This document shows, in pieces, positions 45,276 to 53,805 of a DNA stretch of 64,000 nt. A model generated the notes under the pieces. It searched no databases. It had not been told where the DNA came from and saw only the letters and a program-made list of their open reading frames with translations. The DNA comes from Nitrospirillum sp034653355 (GTDB lineage: Bacteria; Pseudomonadota; Alphaproteobacteria; Azospirillales; Azospirillaceae): contig NZ_JAYEER010000001.1 of the NCBI RefSeq assembly GCF_034653355.1, forward strand, positions 868,001 to 932,000. Reading direction: 5' to 3'. The position numbers and the translations under genes were made by a program. Numbering within the stretch: the first letter of the stretch is position 1; each line of letters starts with the position of its first letter.

Positions 45276-45932
45276 TCAGGCGGCCGTCAATGTCACGCCG
45301 GACAATTCCTGCAGCGTTTCCAGGCTCAAGCCCTGGCACAGCTCGCGCACGGCGAAACCGCCTTCGGTCAGGTCCAGAACCGCCAGATCGGTGTAGACGC
45401 GGGTGACGCAGCCCAGGCCGGTCAGGGGATAGCTGCAGCGGTGCACCAGCTTGGACTGCCCGTCCTTGGTCAGGTGTTCCATCATCACGAATACCTGGCG
45501 GGCACCCACGGCCAGATCCATGGCGCCGCCCACCGCCGGGATGGCGCCGGGTTTGCCGGTGGACCAGTTGGCGATGTCGCCGTTCTCCGCCACCTGGAAG
45601 GCGCCCAGGATGGCGATGTCCAGGTGCCCGCCCCTCATCATGGCGAAAGACAGGCTGTGGTCGAAGAAGGCGCCGCCGTCCAGCAGGGTCACCGGCTGCT
45701 TGCCGGCGTTGATCAGGTCCGGATCCACGGCATCGGCGGCGGGCGAAGGCCCCATGCCCAGGATGCCGTTCTCGCTGTGCAGCAGGATTTCCTTGTTGGG
45801 CGACAGGTGGTTGGCCACCAGTTCCGGCATGCCGATGCCGATGTTGACGACGGCGCCGTCCTCGATGTCGTTGGCGATGCGGGCGGCCATCTGGTCGCGG
45901 GTCCACGCGACGTACTTGGGGGGCGTATGGGT
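45276..45932 (-). CDS. pcaJ: 3-oxoadipate (3-oxoacid) CoA-transferase subunit B
   Basis: 218 residues from ATG 45932; an upstream start at 45956 adds only 8 residues. The active-site glutamate motif SENGILGMGP is near residue 42 and IGIGMPELVANHL precedes it, as in PcaJ/ScoB. With subunit A it moves CoA from succinyl-CoA to 3-oxoadipate (or acetoacetate). It follows the A subunit by about 20 nt and the thiolase gene lies upstream on the same strand, which favours the oxoadipate assignment. Confidence 0.88.
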   Translation of the reverse strand, partial: THTPPKYVAWTRDQMAARIANDIEDGAVVNIGIGMPELVANHLSPNKEILLHSENGILGMGPSPAADAVDPDLINAGKQPVTLLDGGAFFDHSLSFAMMRGGHLDIAILGAFQVAENGDIANWSTGKPGAIPAVGGAMDLAVGARQVFVMMEHLTKDGQSKLVHRCSYPLTGLGCVTRVYTDLAVLDLTEGGFAVRELCQGLSLETLQELSGVTLTAA

Positions 45933-45952
45933 CATGATGGAATTCCTGGCGA

Positions 45953-46636
45953 TCAAGCGGCGGCGCGGGCGGCCTTGCCCACGGCCACCACGCGGCTGAC
46001 GAAAATCCCGGGCAGGGCGATGGCTTCCGGGTCCAGGGCGCCCAGTTCCACGATCTCCTCCACCTGGGCGACCGAGATCCTGGCGGCGGAGGCCATGATG
46101 GGGCCGAAGTTGCGGGCGGTCTTGCGGAACACCATGTTGCCCCAGCGGTCGGCCAGCCGGCCCTTGATCAGGGCGACGTCGGCGTGGATGGGATATTCCA
46201 GGACGTAGCCGCGCCCGTCGATGACGCGGGCCTCCTTGCCCTCCGCCAGCGGCGTGCCGTAGCCCGTGGGGGTGAAGAAGCCGCCGATGCCGGCACCCGC
46301 GGCGCGGATGCGCTCCACCAGATTGCCCTGGGGCACCAACTCCAGTTCCACCTTGCCTGCGCGGTACAGTTCATCGAAGACGAAGCTGTCGGTCTGGCGG
46401 GGGAAGGAGCAGATGACCTTGCGCACCCGCCCCGCCGCCAGCAATGCCGCCAGGCCGGTGGTGCCGTTGCCGGCGTTGTTGCTGACCACGGTCAGGTCCC
46501 GGGACCCCTGCTCGATCAGGGCGTCCACCAGTTCCATGGGCATGCCGGCGTTGCCGAAGCCGCCCACCATGATGGTGGCGCCATCGGGCACGTCGCTCAG
46601 CGCTTCCAGGGCGGAAGTACGGATTTTAGATAACAT
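45953..46636 (-). CDS. pcaI: 3-oxoadipate (3-oxoacid) CoA-transferase subunit A
   Basis: 227 residues of the CoA-transferase alpha subunit: DGATIMVGGFGNAGMPMELV near the N-terminus and LTVVSNNAGNGTTGL, then FFTPTGYGTPLAEGKE. Partner of the B subunit immediately downstream. The upstream thiolase gene is 145 bp away, and the gap contains copy 2 of the three-hairpin repeat. Succinyl-CoA:acetoacetate transferase (ScoA) is the alternative; the PcaF/PcaR context supports 3-oxoadipate. Confidence 0.88.
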   Translation of the reverse strand: MLSKIRTSALEALSDVPDGATIMVGGFGNAGMPMELVDALIEQGSRDLTVVSNNAGNGTTGLAALLAAGRVRKVICSFPRQTDSFVFDELYRAGKVELELVPQGNLVERIRAAGAGIGGFFTPTGYGTPLAEGKEARVIDGRGYVLEYPIHADVALIKGRLADRWGNMVFRKTARNFGPIMASAARISVAQVEEIVELGALDPEAIALPGIFVSRVVAVGKAARAAA

Positions 46637-46661
46637 CGGTTTTTATTCCTCAAACGCCGGC

Positions 46662-46741
46662 GGGGCATCCGCCCCTTGGTTTGTCCTCGGTTTCCAGTCC
46701 GCTATGCTCCCCGGAAGCCTGCGGCGGCCCCAGTCGGGGCC
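46662..46741 (+). repeat. Three-hairpin structured intergenic repeat, copy 2
   Basis: Hairpin 1: GGGGC-ATCC-GCCCC (46662-46675). Hairpin 2: GGTTTCC (46689-46695) with GGAAGCC (46713-46719), one G-U pair, loop AGTCCGCTATGCTCCCC. Hairpin 3: GGCCCC-AGTC-GGGGCC (46726-46741). The 3' flank shares a TCGTCGCTACGCTCCGGT-like stretch with copy 3. Sits between pcaF and pcaI, within what is otherwise one minus-strand transcription unit. Confidence 0.8.
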
Positions 46742-46781
46742 TCGTCGCTACGCTCCGGTGTGCTTAAGGGCCCGGGGGTGG

Positions 46782-47987
46782 TCAGACCCGTTCGATGACG
46801 CTGGCGATGCCCTGGCCCACGCCGATGCACATGGTGCACAGGGCGCGCCTGGCGTCCGATCCCGCCAGCTCATGGGCGGCGGTGGCGACCAGGCGGGCGC
46901 CGGACATGCCCAGGGGGTGGCCCAGCGCGATGGCGCCGCCGTTGGGGTTCACCCGCGCGTCGTCATCGGCGATGCCCAACTGGCGCAGCACGGCGATGCC
47001 CTGGCTGGCGAAGGCCTCGTTCAGCTCGATCACGTCCAGGTCGGCGACCGTCAGGCCCAGGCGGGCCAGCAGCTTGCGCGTGGCCGGCGCCGGGCCGATG
47101 CCCATGATGCGCGGTGGCACGCCGGCGGTGGCGGCTCCGACGAAGCGGGCCAGCGGCGTCAGGCCGTACTTGCGCACCCCCCCGCTGGAGGCCAGCAGCA
47201 AGGCGGCGGCCCCGTCGTTGACGCCGGACGCGTTGCCGGCCGTCACCGTGCCCTCGGCCTTCACGACACCCTTCAGCTTGGCCAGCGCTTCCAGCGTGGT
47301 GTCGGGGCGGGGGTGCTCGTCCACCGACACAACCTTGGGGTCGCCCTTGCGCTGGGGGATGGTGACGGGAACGATCTCGCGTTCAAAACGGCCCCGGGCC
47401 CGGGCGGTGCCGGCTTTTTTCTGGCTGGCGATGGCGAAGGCGTCCTGGTCGGCGCGGGAAACGCCGAAATCCTCGGCCACGTTCTCGCCCGTCTCCGGCA
47501 TGCTGTCGACGCCGTAGGCCGCCTTCATCGCCTTGTTGACGAAGCGCCAGCCGATGGTGGTGTCGAAGATCTCGGCCTTGCGGGAAAAGGCGTCCTCCGC
47601 CTTGCCCATGACGAAGGGCGCGCGCGACATGCTCTCCACCCCCCCGGCGATCATCAGGTCCGCCTCACCCAAAGCCACGACGCGGGCGGCGATGGCCACC
47701 GCGTCCATGCCCGACCCGCACAGCCGGTTGACGGTGGTGCCGCCCAGGCCCACGGGCAGGCCCGCCAGCAGCAGCGCCATGCGGGCCACGTTGCGGTTGT
47801 CCTCCCCCGCCTGGTTGGCGCAGCCGAAGACGACGTCACCCACCGCGTCCCAATCCACCTGGGCGTTCCGCGCCATCAGCGCCCGCAGGGGCACGGCCGC
47901 CAGATCGTCGGCGCGCACCGATGACAAGGCACCGCCGTAGCGCCCGATGGGGGTCCGGATCGCGTCGCAGATGAAGACTTCAGTCAT
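46782..47987 (-). CDS. pcaF: 3-oxoadipyl-CoA thiolase
   Basis: 401 residues from ATG 47987, preceded by GAAGGAG; this is the usual PcaF length, while the open frame to 48155 runs over the regulator boxes. Catalytic residues of thiolases are present: NRLCGSGMDAV (nucleophilic Cys near residue 90), NPNGGAIALGHPLGMSGAR (His) and MCIGVGQG (second Cys). It splits 3-oxoadipyl-CoA into succinyl-CoA and acetyl-CoA, the last step of the beta-ketoadipate pathway. Divergent from the IclR-type regulator gene. Confidence 0.9.
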   Translation of the reverse strand: MTEVFICDAIRTPIGRYGGALSSVRADDLAAVPLRALMARNAQVDWDAVGDVVFGCANQAGEDNRNVARMALLLAGLPVGLGGTTVNRLCGSGMDAVAIAARVVALGEADLMIAGGVESMSRAPFVMGKAEDAFSRKAEIFDTTIGWRFVNKAMKAAYGVDSMPETGENVAEDFGVSRADQDAFAIASQKKAGTARARGRFEREIVPVTIPQRKGDPKVVSVDEHPRPDTTLEALAKLKGVVKAEGTVTAGNASGVNDGAAALLLASSGGVRKYGLTPLARFVGAATAGVPPRIMGIGPAPATRKLLARLGLTVADLDVIELNEAFASQGIAVLRQLGIADDDARVNPNGGAIALGHPLGMSGARLVATAAHELAGSDARRALCTMCIGVGQGIASVIERV

Positions 47988-48138
47988 GAACACGCACTCC
48001 TTCGTCATCGCGAAGGAAGGGGGCCTGGCTGGTGCCCGGCGGCGGCCGTCCTGTCGGCGGCCCCGCCCCTGGGCACTGTCGGCTGTCCCCTCCCCGGGGA
48101 AGTCGGCGGCGGCTTTTTTCCAGCAACCGCATCTTTTT

Positions 48139-48172
48139 GTTCGTATAGCGCACAAATGTCCGTATAATGAAC
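48139..48172. promoter_or_regulatory. Direct repeat resembling PcaR boxes
   Basis: GTTCGTATAGCGCAC (48139-48153) and GTCCGTATAATGAAC (48158-48172) agree at 11 of 15 positions and are 19 bp apart. The first resembles the PcaR/PcaU-type box known from Pseudomonas and Acinetobacter (GTTCGATAATCGCAC). It lies in the 252-bp region between divergent pcaF and pcaR, so it probably serves activation of pca genes and autoregulation. Confidence 0.65.
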
Positions 48173-48239
48173 ATCACAATGAACCTGGCGCACCGGCCTG
48201 TCAACGGCCCGTGGGGGTGGCGCGCCTGCGTGGTGGGGA

Positions 48240-49013
48240 ATGCGGCGGATGACCGAGATGGACGTCGAGACGGGTGACGAGGGGGGTGAGTTCGTACGCG
48301 CCCTGGCGCGTGGCCTGTCGGTGATCGAGGCCTTTGGCGCGACCCACACACCCATGACCCTGTCGCAGGTGGCCAAGCGCGCGGACGTGACCCGCGCCAC
48401 CGCGCGGCGCCTGCTGCACACCCTGTGCGCGCTGGGCTACGTCGCCTTTGATGGCAAGCTGTTCAGCCTGCGGCCCAAGGTGCTGAACCTGGGCCTGGCC
48501 TACCTGTCGTCCCTGACCCTGACGGGGGTGGCCCAGCCCTTCATGCAGGAACTGGTGGGCCGGGTGCAGGAATCCTGCTCCATCTCCGTGCTGGACGGCA
48601 TGGACATCGTCTACGTCGCGCGCGTGCCCATGAAGCGCATCATGTCCATCGAGATCAGCATCGGCACCCGCCTGCCCGCCGCCCGCACCTCCATGGGCCG
48701 GGTGCTGCTGTCGGCCCTGCCGGATGCCGATCTGGACGCCATCCTGGCCGCCACGCCGGACATCAAGGCGGACGCGGTCAAGTCCGCCGTGCACCAGGCC
48801 GGCCGCCAAGGCTGGGCCCTGGTGAACCAAGAACTGGAGGAGGGCTTGCGCTCCATCGCCGTTCCCATCCGCGGCCGGGGCGGGGCCGTGATCGCTGCCA
48901 TGAACGTCAGCACCCATGCTTCGCGGGTCAGCGAGGCGCAGTTGCGGGAAGAGTTCCTGCCGGCGCTACAGGCCACGGCGGCGGCAATCTCCCACGCCCT
49001 CAGTTTCGCCTGA
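48240..49013 (+). CDS. pcaR: IclR family regulator of the beta-ketoadipate pathway (PcaR/PcaU type)
   Basis: 257 residues. Winged helix-turn-helix at residues ~20-80 (RALARGLSVIEAFGATHTPM, then RADVTRATARRLLHTLCALG) and the IclR effector domain (SCSISVLDGMDIVYVARVP, ISIGTRLPAARTSMGRVLLS). The opening pattern is characteristic of the PcaR/PcaU/PobR subgroup that responds to beta-ketoadipate or 4-hydroxybenzoate. Divergent from pcaF with box-like repeats between. An in-frame ATG at 48249 is an alternative start. Confidence 0.88.
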   Translation: MRRMTEMDVETGDEGGEFVRALARGLSVIEAFGATHTPMTLSQVAKRADVTRATARRLLHTLCALGYVAFDGKLFSLRPKVLNLGLAYLSSLTLTGVAQPFMQELVGRVQESCSISVLDGMDIVYVARVPMKRIMSIEISIGTRLPAARTSMGRVLLSALPDADLDAILAATPDIKADAVKSAVHQAGRQGWALVNQELEEGLRSIAVPIRGRGGAVIAAMNVSTHASRVSEAQLREEFLPALQATAAAISHALSFA

Positions 49014-49016
49014 TCG

Positions 49017-51248
49017 TCACTTCCGCTTAGGCCCATAGCGCTTGCGGGGCGCGCCCCGGAAGCCGGCCTTGGGTTTGTTCGGGCCTTCGCCGGCCGCTCG
49101 CGCCCGGCTGCGCATGGCCAGGACCTGGGCCAGGCGTTCGGCCACGGCGGCGCGACGCTCGGTGACGGCCTCGCGGTCGGGGAAGTAGCTGGAGAACTTG
49201 CGGGTCGCCCAGTAATAGAGGTCGCAGATGCGCGACTGCGCCTCCAATCCCAAGTCGTCCAGGCTGTCGATGCGCTTGCCCGCCACGCTGTCCAGCGGCA
49301 GGGGCTGCTCCCGCTCCAGCGCGCGGCAAATGCCGTAGACCAGATCGGCGTCGGTCTCGCGGTCCAGGTCGGCCGGCATGAACAGCAGGGTCAGGCGGCG
49401 GTCGAAGTCCAGGCGGCGGGCGTCCAAGGCCACGGCCATCTTGCGCACCGGCGCCAGGTCGGCCAGGGCGTAGGGCGACCCCTTGGTGTCGGCGGCGGCG
49501 AAGCAGTCGACCAGGGGCACCAGCCGGTCGGTGCCGACGTAGGTCGCCAGGCGTTCCATCATGGCGCGGGTGGGCCGCAGGGTCAGCGACATGGCGGCGT
49601 GAACCTTCTCGTCCGCCGCCTTGTACATGTGGCGCAGGGCGTTGGGGCTGCCGCGCCCGACCACGCCGTATTCCCCGACCTCGAACTTGCCGTAGCGACC
49701 GGCGCGGCCGGCGATCTGCCGCACCTCCGACCCCGACAGGGGCCGCACCTCATGCCCGTCGAACTTCTCCAGGCTGGTGAACAGCACCCGGCGCACCGGC
49801 AGGTTCAGGCCCATGCCGATGGCGTCGGTCGCCACTACCACGTCGGCTTCGCCGGTGGTGAAGCGCTCCGCCTCGCGCCGGCGCACCTCGGGCGCCAGGG
49901 CGCCATAAATCACGGCGGCGCTCAAGCCTCGTGCGCGGATTGTTTCGCGTACGGAATGAACTTCGCGCCGGGAAAAGGCGATCAGCGCGTCGCCCGCCTG
50001 AACGTCGCTCCACTCCAACCGGCGGTCGATCAGCTTCAGCGGCGTCTTGCGCTCCAGCTCCACCACCTCCAACGGTTCGCCCAGGTACTGGGCCATGCGC
50101 TCCACCACCGGGCGGATGTCGGGGGAGCCCAGCAGGTACACCGTCTCCGCCGGCACGCCCACCAGGGCGGCCGACCAGGCCCAGCCGCGCTCGGCGTCCG
50201 CCAGCATCTGGACCTCGTCGATGACGGCCACGTCCAGGCGGCTTTCGGGGTCCAGCATCTCCACCGTGGAGGCGGTGATGCGGGCGCCGGGAACGCGGAT
50301 CTCCTCCTCGCCCGTCACCAGGTTGGCGGCCACGCCCTCCTTGTTCAGACGGTCCATGATCTCCAGCGCCAACAGGCGCAAGGGCGCCAGATAGGCGCCG
50401 CTGCGGGCGTCCTTCAGGGCCTGCATGGCGCGGTGGGTCTTGCCGGAATTGGTCGGCCCCACCACCAGCACCAGGCGCCGGGGCATGCTGCGCGCCAGGG
50501 GGAACAGGTCCTCATAGCGCTTCAGGTCGAAATGGCTGTCGACGAAGCTGCGGCCCCGGGCGTGGATGCGGTCCTGGGCCCAGGCTGCCACCTCCCGCTC
50601 CCACCGGCGCAGGACGGAGGGGGCGTCCGTCAGGTGGTGGGTGGCGCGCCACAGCCGGTCACGGATTTCGGCCAGGGCCTCGGCGTCGCTTGACACCTCC
50701 GCCTCGATCTCGGCCAGGCGGCGGGCCAGGCTGCTTTCAGCGTCGCGCCGACGCCCGTTCAGCTTGTCGTCGATGCTGACCAGGTCGACCAGCGCCGCGC
50801 CGTCCAGGTCGGACAGTTCGCCGACGGAGAAGGTGCGGTCGACATTCAGGCGGTAGGGATGGGGGAAACCAGGCAGCCGCAGTTCCAGCCGCTGGCTGAC
50901 GCGCACGCGGTCCGGCACGATGGCGGGGGTGATCTCAAATCCGGCCTCCCGCAAGGGCGGGCGGGCGGCGGCCAGCAGGGCGGGGCGGACCACGGCTTCC
51001 GACGCGCGGCGCTGGATGACGCCCAACAACTCTTCCTGCCGCGCCTCCTCCACCCACACCTGTTCCTTGTCGGGGAAGACCAGCGGCAAGGGCACCAGCC
51101 CCATGGCAGCCGCCTGCCGGGGGCGCACCAAGCCCAGCTGGGCCAAGGTGGCGCAGCCTTCCTCCGTCGTGGCGACGGCCAGCAGCAGGTCGGGATCCCA
51201 GCTGTGGGATTCGGAATCGGGGACGTGCGGGGTGGTGTCGGGCGTCAT
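49017..51248 (-). CDS. SUV3-like DExH RNA helicase
   Basis: 743 residues. An N-terminal ~250-residue region with no recognised fold precedes the helicase core: Walker A GPTNSGKTHRAM (residues 264-275), LRLLALEIMDRLN, GEEE, DEVQM (motif II) and the C-terminal RecA motifs GALAPEVRRREAERF, VVATDAIGMGLNLPVRRV, QIAGRAGRYG. This is the Suv3/mitochondrial-helicase group common in alphaproteobacteria. The end is strongly basic (RGAPRKRYGPKRK) and probably binds RNA. Expected role: ATP-driven RNA unwinding in decay. Four bases separate its stop from pcaR's on the opposite strand. Confidence 0.88.
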   Translation of the reverse strand: MTPDTTPHVPDSESHSWDPDLLLAVATTEEGCATLAQLGLVRPRQAAAMGLVPLPLVFPDKEQVWVEEARQEELLGVIQRRASEAVVRPALLAAARPPLREAGFEITPAIVPDRVRVSQRLELRLPGFPHPYRLNVDRTFSVGELSDLDGAALVDLVSIDDKLNGRRRDAESSLARRLAEIEAEVSSDAEALAEIRDRLWRATHHLTDAPSVLRRWEREVAAWAQDRIHARGRSFVDSHFDLKRYEDLFPLARSMPRRLVLVVGPTNSGKTHRAMQALKDARSGAYLAPLRLLALEIMDRLNKEGVAANLVTGEEEIRVPGARITASTVEMLDPESRLDVAVIDEVQMLADAERGWAWSAALVGVPAETVYLLGSPDIRPVVERMAQYLGEPLEVVELERKTPLKLIDRRLEWSDVQAGDALIAFSRREVHSVRETIRARGLSAAVIYGALAPEVRRREAERFTTGEADVVVATDAIGMGLNLPVRRVLFTSLEKFDGHEVRPLSGSEVRQIAGRAGRYGKFEVGEYGVVGRGSPNALRHMYKAADEKVHAAMSLTLRPTRAMMERLATYVGTDRLVPLVDCFAAADTKGSPYALADLAPVRKMAVALDARRLDFDRRLTLLFMPADLDRETDADLVYGICRALEREQPLPLDSVAGKRIDSLDDLGLEAQSRICDLYYWATRKFSSYFPDREAVTERRAAVAERLAQVLAMRSRARAAGEGPNKPKAGFRGAPRKRYGPKRK

Positions 51249-51337
51249 CGCAGCGAGAAAGACCGGAAAGAACAGGACGTTCCGCCTTTATGGGCCGCCG
51301 GGCCGCCGCCGTCCACCCGTCTTGGGCCCGCCCCGGT

Positions 51338-52105
51338 TCAGCGTGCGCCAGCCAGCGCCCGGTCAAAGGCGGCGATCAGGTCGTCACCCACCGTCTGCGC
51401 GCACATGATGCGCCCGGCGCCCACGGCGGACAGCTCGGGGAAGTGAACGGCAGCGATCTCCGACGGGTCGATCCCCGCCGAGACGGCTGCCGCCTTGGCG
51501 TCCTCCGAACCAGAGACGATGGTGTAGTCCACATGTCCCGACGCGATCATCTTCACCAAGTCCGACGGCGTACCCCGGATGGGACGGACGTGGCTGGCCT
51601 CTTCCGCCGTCATGGCGTCTATGATCGGCCCCTTGGACGCGCCCAGCATGCTGCCATAGATACGGGTCTTATCGCGCAGCAAGGCCTGGATTGAGGGATA
51701 GGCCTTGATCCAGTCCGCGTTCTTCTTGGTGATCACCACCCAGTCGATCTGCGGGAAGATGGGGTCGGTGAACTTGAATCGCGTCTCGCGATCCGGTGTC
51801 TTGATGACGTTGGGGGTGCACGCCGCCCGGCCATCCTGCAAATCCGCCAGGATGCGGTTGCGGGGGATGGGCCCCAGCCAGCTGATTTCATAGCCGGCTT
51901 TGGTGGCCAACGCCTCCACCCGGGCGGCGATGGGGCCGCGCACGGCCGCGCCATCCGAAGCGCCCTGCAGGAAGGGACCCACGTCAGGATATAAAAATTG
52001 AATAACAGGCTTGCCACTGGGCTGATCCATGGAGCTGGACACGCCGGTGCCGCTCGCGATAACGCTTAAGAACAAGCTGCCAATTAAACTGGCGGTGGCG
52101 CCCAC
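51338..52105 (-). CDS. Periplasmic solute-binding protein, family 3-like
   Basis: 255 residues. A hydrophobic N-terminus (ATASLIGSLFLSVIASGTGV) suggests export, then a type II binding fold: RVEALATKAGYEISWLGPIPRNRILADLQDGR, TPDRETRFKFTDPIF, and VKMIASGHVDYTIV. Such proteins bind amino acids or small acids for ABC uptake, but no transporter genes are adjacent, so it may be an orphan receptor. Two cysteines in the mature part. Confidence 0.78.
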   Translation of the reverse strand: MGATASLIGSLFLSVIASGTGVSSSMDQPSGKPVIQFLYPDVGPFLQGASDGAAVRGPIAARVEALATKAGYEISWLGPIPRNRILADLQDGRAACTPNVIKTPDRETRFKFTDPIFPQIDWVVITKKNADWIKAYPSIQALLRDKTRIYGSMLGASKGPIIDAMTAEEASHVRPIRGTPSDLVKMIASGHVDYTIVSGSEDAKAAAVSAGIDPSEIAAVHFPELSAVGAGRIMCAQTVGDDLIAAFDRALAGAR

Positions 52106-52385
52106 GGGTCAGGCCCCCAATCGACGGAAAAGAGCGATAGGATGGGTCATTTCTGCCTACCCGCCAAGAGACGTTATTGCCCGCCGACAATAATAATATT
52201 GCCGGCGACTGCGTCGCCACTTCCCTAATAACTCAAATCTTAACGGATTAACAACGGCTTGCCGTTTCAGGATCTTTAAACTGTCCTGATGGTAGAGAGC
52301 ATAAAAACTGGCCCAGGTTTTGCTTTCCATCATCCCTGCGTACCGGCGGGATTGTCCCGCTCGGCGCATCGATGGGGGAAAATCC

Positions 52386-52520
52386 ATGTCTTTCAAGAAG
52401 ATCGTTATGGCGTGCCTGGTCCTGGTCGGTGTCGGCGTCTATGCCACCAGCCACATGACGGCTGAGCGCAAGGTCGCCATGGTCAGCCCGATCGAGTGCC
52501 AGGGCTGCGAACCCTGGTGA
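52386..52520 (+). CDS. 44-residue small membrane or secreted peptide
   Basis: ATG 52386, preceded by GGGGGAAAA, encodes MSFKKIVMACLVLVGVGVYA then a short polar tail ending ECQGCEPW. The N-terminus looks like a signal peptide or single membrane anchor; the tail has a CxxC pair. Ends at TGA 52518 and is followed by a strong terminator at 52571. The start, hydrophobic segment and terminator make it a plausible real small gene without known relatives that I can name. Confidence 0.55.
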   Translation: MSFKKIVMACLVLVGVGVYATSHMTAERKVAMVSPIECQGCEPW

Positions 52521-52570
52521 GGGCCGGCCTTACGTTCGTACCAGGCGCCGGCTCGTCCGGCGCCACAGCA

Positions 52571-52600
52571 AAACGGCCGCCCTTTGGGGCGGCCGTTTCT
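52571..52600. terminator. Strong bidirectional intrinsic terminator
   Basis: AAACGGCCGCC (52571-52581) pairs with GGCGGCCGTTT (52588-52598), an 11-12 bp GC-rich stem with a tight loop. The plus-strand side ends TTTCT for the small peptide gene and the minus-strand side ends TTTTG for the RND operon that stops at 52626. Confidence 0.85.
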
Positions 52601-52625
52601 ATGACCGGTGATGGAATGGCCGGTT

Positions 52626-53792
52626 TTACTTGACGGCGCCGTCCTTGGGCGCGTCCTCCGCCACCGTCACGGCGTCGCCGTCGTTCAGCATGGTGTTGGG
52701 GTTCAGCACCACGCGGTCCTTGTCGCTGACGCCGCCCACCACCTCGACCGTGGTGTTGAATTCGCGTCCCAGGGTCACGGGGTGGAAGCGCACCTTGCCC
52801 TCGCCATCGATGACGGCGACGCGCTTGCCTTCCGGGCGGGTGACGATGGTGTTCACCGGCAGGGCCAGCACCTGGGCACCGGCCTCGGGGAAGTGGGCGT
52901 TGCCGCGCATGCCGGCCGGGATGGTCAGGTCAGGATTGGGCAGGTCGGCCTCGACCCGCATCGTGCCGCTGGTGCTGTCGACCGCGTGTGAGATGCGCAC
53001 CACCTTGGCCGGGAAGGTGCGGCCCGGGAACTCCACGAAGCTGGCGTCCACCGCGGCACCCACCGCCACGGCCGGCACCTGGCCCTGGGGCACGTCGATG
53101 ACCAGGCGCAGATGGTCCTGGCGCGACACCTGGTACAGGGCCTTGCCGCTGCTGGCGTCGGCCACCACCAGGTCGCCCTGTTCCACCAGGCGCTGGGTGA
53201 TGATGCCGTCAATGGCCGTCGTCACCGTCTTGTAGGCGGTCAGCTGCTCCAGCCGTTTCACGTTGGCGATCGCGGCCTCCAGGTCGGCCTGGGCGGCGTT
53301 CAGGGCGGACTTGCGGGTGTCATAGGTCTCGCGCGTCACCCAGCCGTCGCCCAGCAGGGACTTGGACCGGCTGTAGTTGGACTTGGCCAGGGCCAGGTTG
53401 GCTTCCGCCTGGTGCTGCGAGGCGCGGGCCTGCATCAGCTGCTGGTCCTGGTCGGGCGCCTCGATGACGGCCAGGGTCTGGCCAGCCTTCACCACGTCGC
53501 CGATGTCCACCAGGCGCTTGCCGATGTAGCCGGAGACGCGGGCGTAGACGGTGTATTCCGTCAGGGCCTGGGTCTGGGCCGGCAGCAGCAGCCCGTCGGA
53601 CGACTTCACGGGCTTGGGGTTGGTGGTCTTCACCTGCAGGGGTGCCTGCGGCCGGGCTTCCGGCGGTGCCTTGGTGCCGCTGGCCAGGTGGGGGGCAGAC
53701 ACCAGGCCGATGGCGGCCAGGGCCACGGCGGCGGTGCCCAGCATCCAGGACCGGCGGCGGACGGTGGTCTTAGGGGCGGCGCTCATAATCAT
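52626..53792 (-). CDS. RND efflux periplasmic adaptor (MFP family)
   Basis: 388 residues from ATG 53792 after AGGAG; ATG 53786 is nearly as good. One N-terminal membrane/signal segment (RRRSWMLGTAAVALAAIGLV), lipoyl half-motifs (VYARVSGYIGKRLVDIGDVV... QRLVEQGDLV), a coiled-coil hairpin around residues 110-165, and the C-terminal beta-barrel. No lipobox, unlike the adaptor at 30946. Lies 13 nt after the permease gene and is the last gene of a two-gene unit. Confidence 0.9.
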   Translation of the reverse strand: MIMSAAPKTTVRRRSWMLGTAAVALAAIGLVSAPHLASGTKAPPEARPQAPLQVKTTNPKPVKSSDGLLLPAQTQALTEYTVYARVSGYIGKRLVDIGDVVKAGQTLAVIEAPDQDQQLMQARASQHQAEANLALAKSNYSRSKSLLGDGWVTRETYDTRKSALNAAQADLEAAIANVKRLEQLTAYKTVTTAIDGIITQRLVEQGDLVVADASSGKALYQVSRQDHLRLVIDVPQGQVPAVAVGAAVDASFVEFPGRTFPAKVVRISHAVDSTSGTMRVEADLPNPDLTIPAGMRGNAHFPEAGAQVLALPVNTIVTRPEGKRVAVIDGEGKVRFHPVTLGREFNTTVEVVGGVSDKDRVVLNPNTMLNDGDAVTVAEDAPKDGAVK

Positions 53793-53805
53793 CAGACTCC
53801 TAAAA

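Noticed and set aside
46266..47924. 552-codon plus-strand open frame across pcaI and pcaF
   Set aside because: Runs through two confidently identified minus-strand genes and the repeat between them; no domain.
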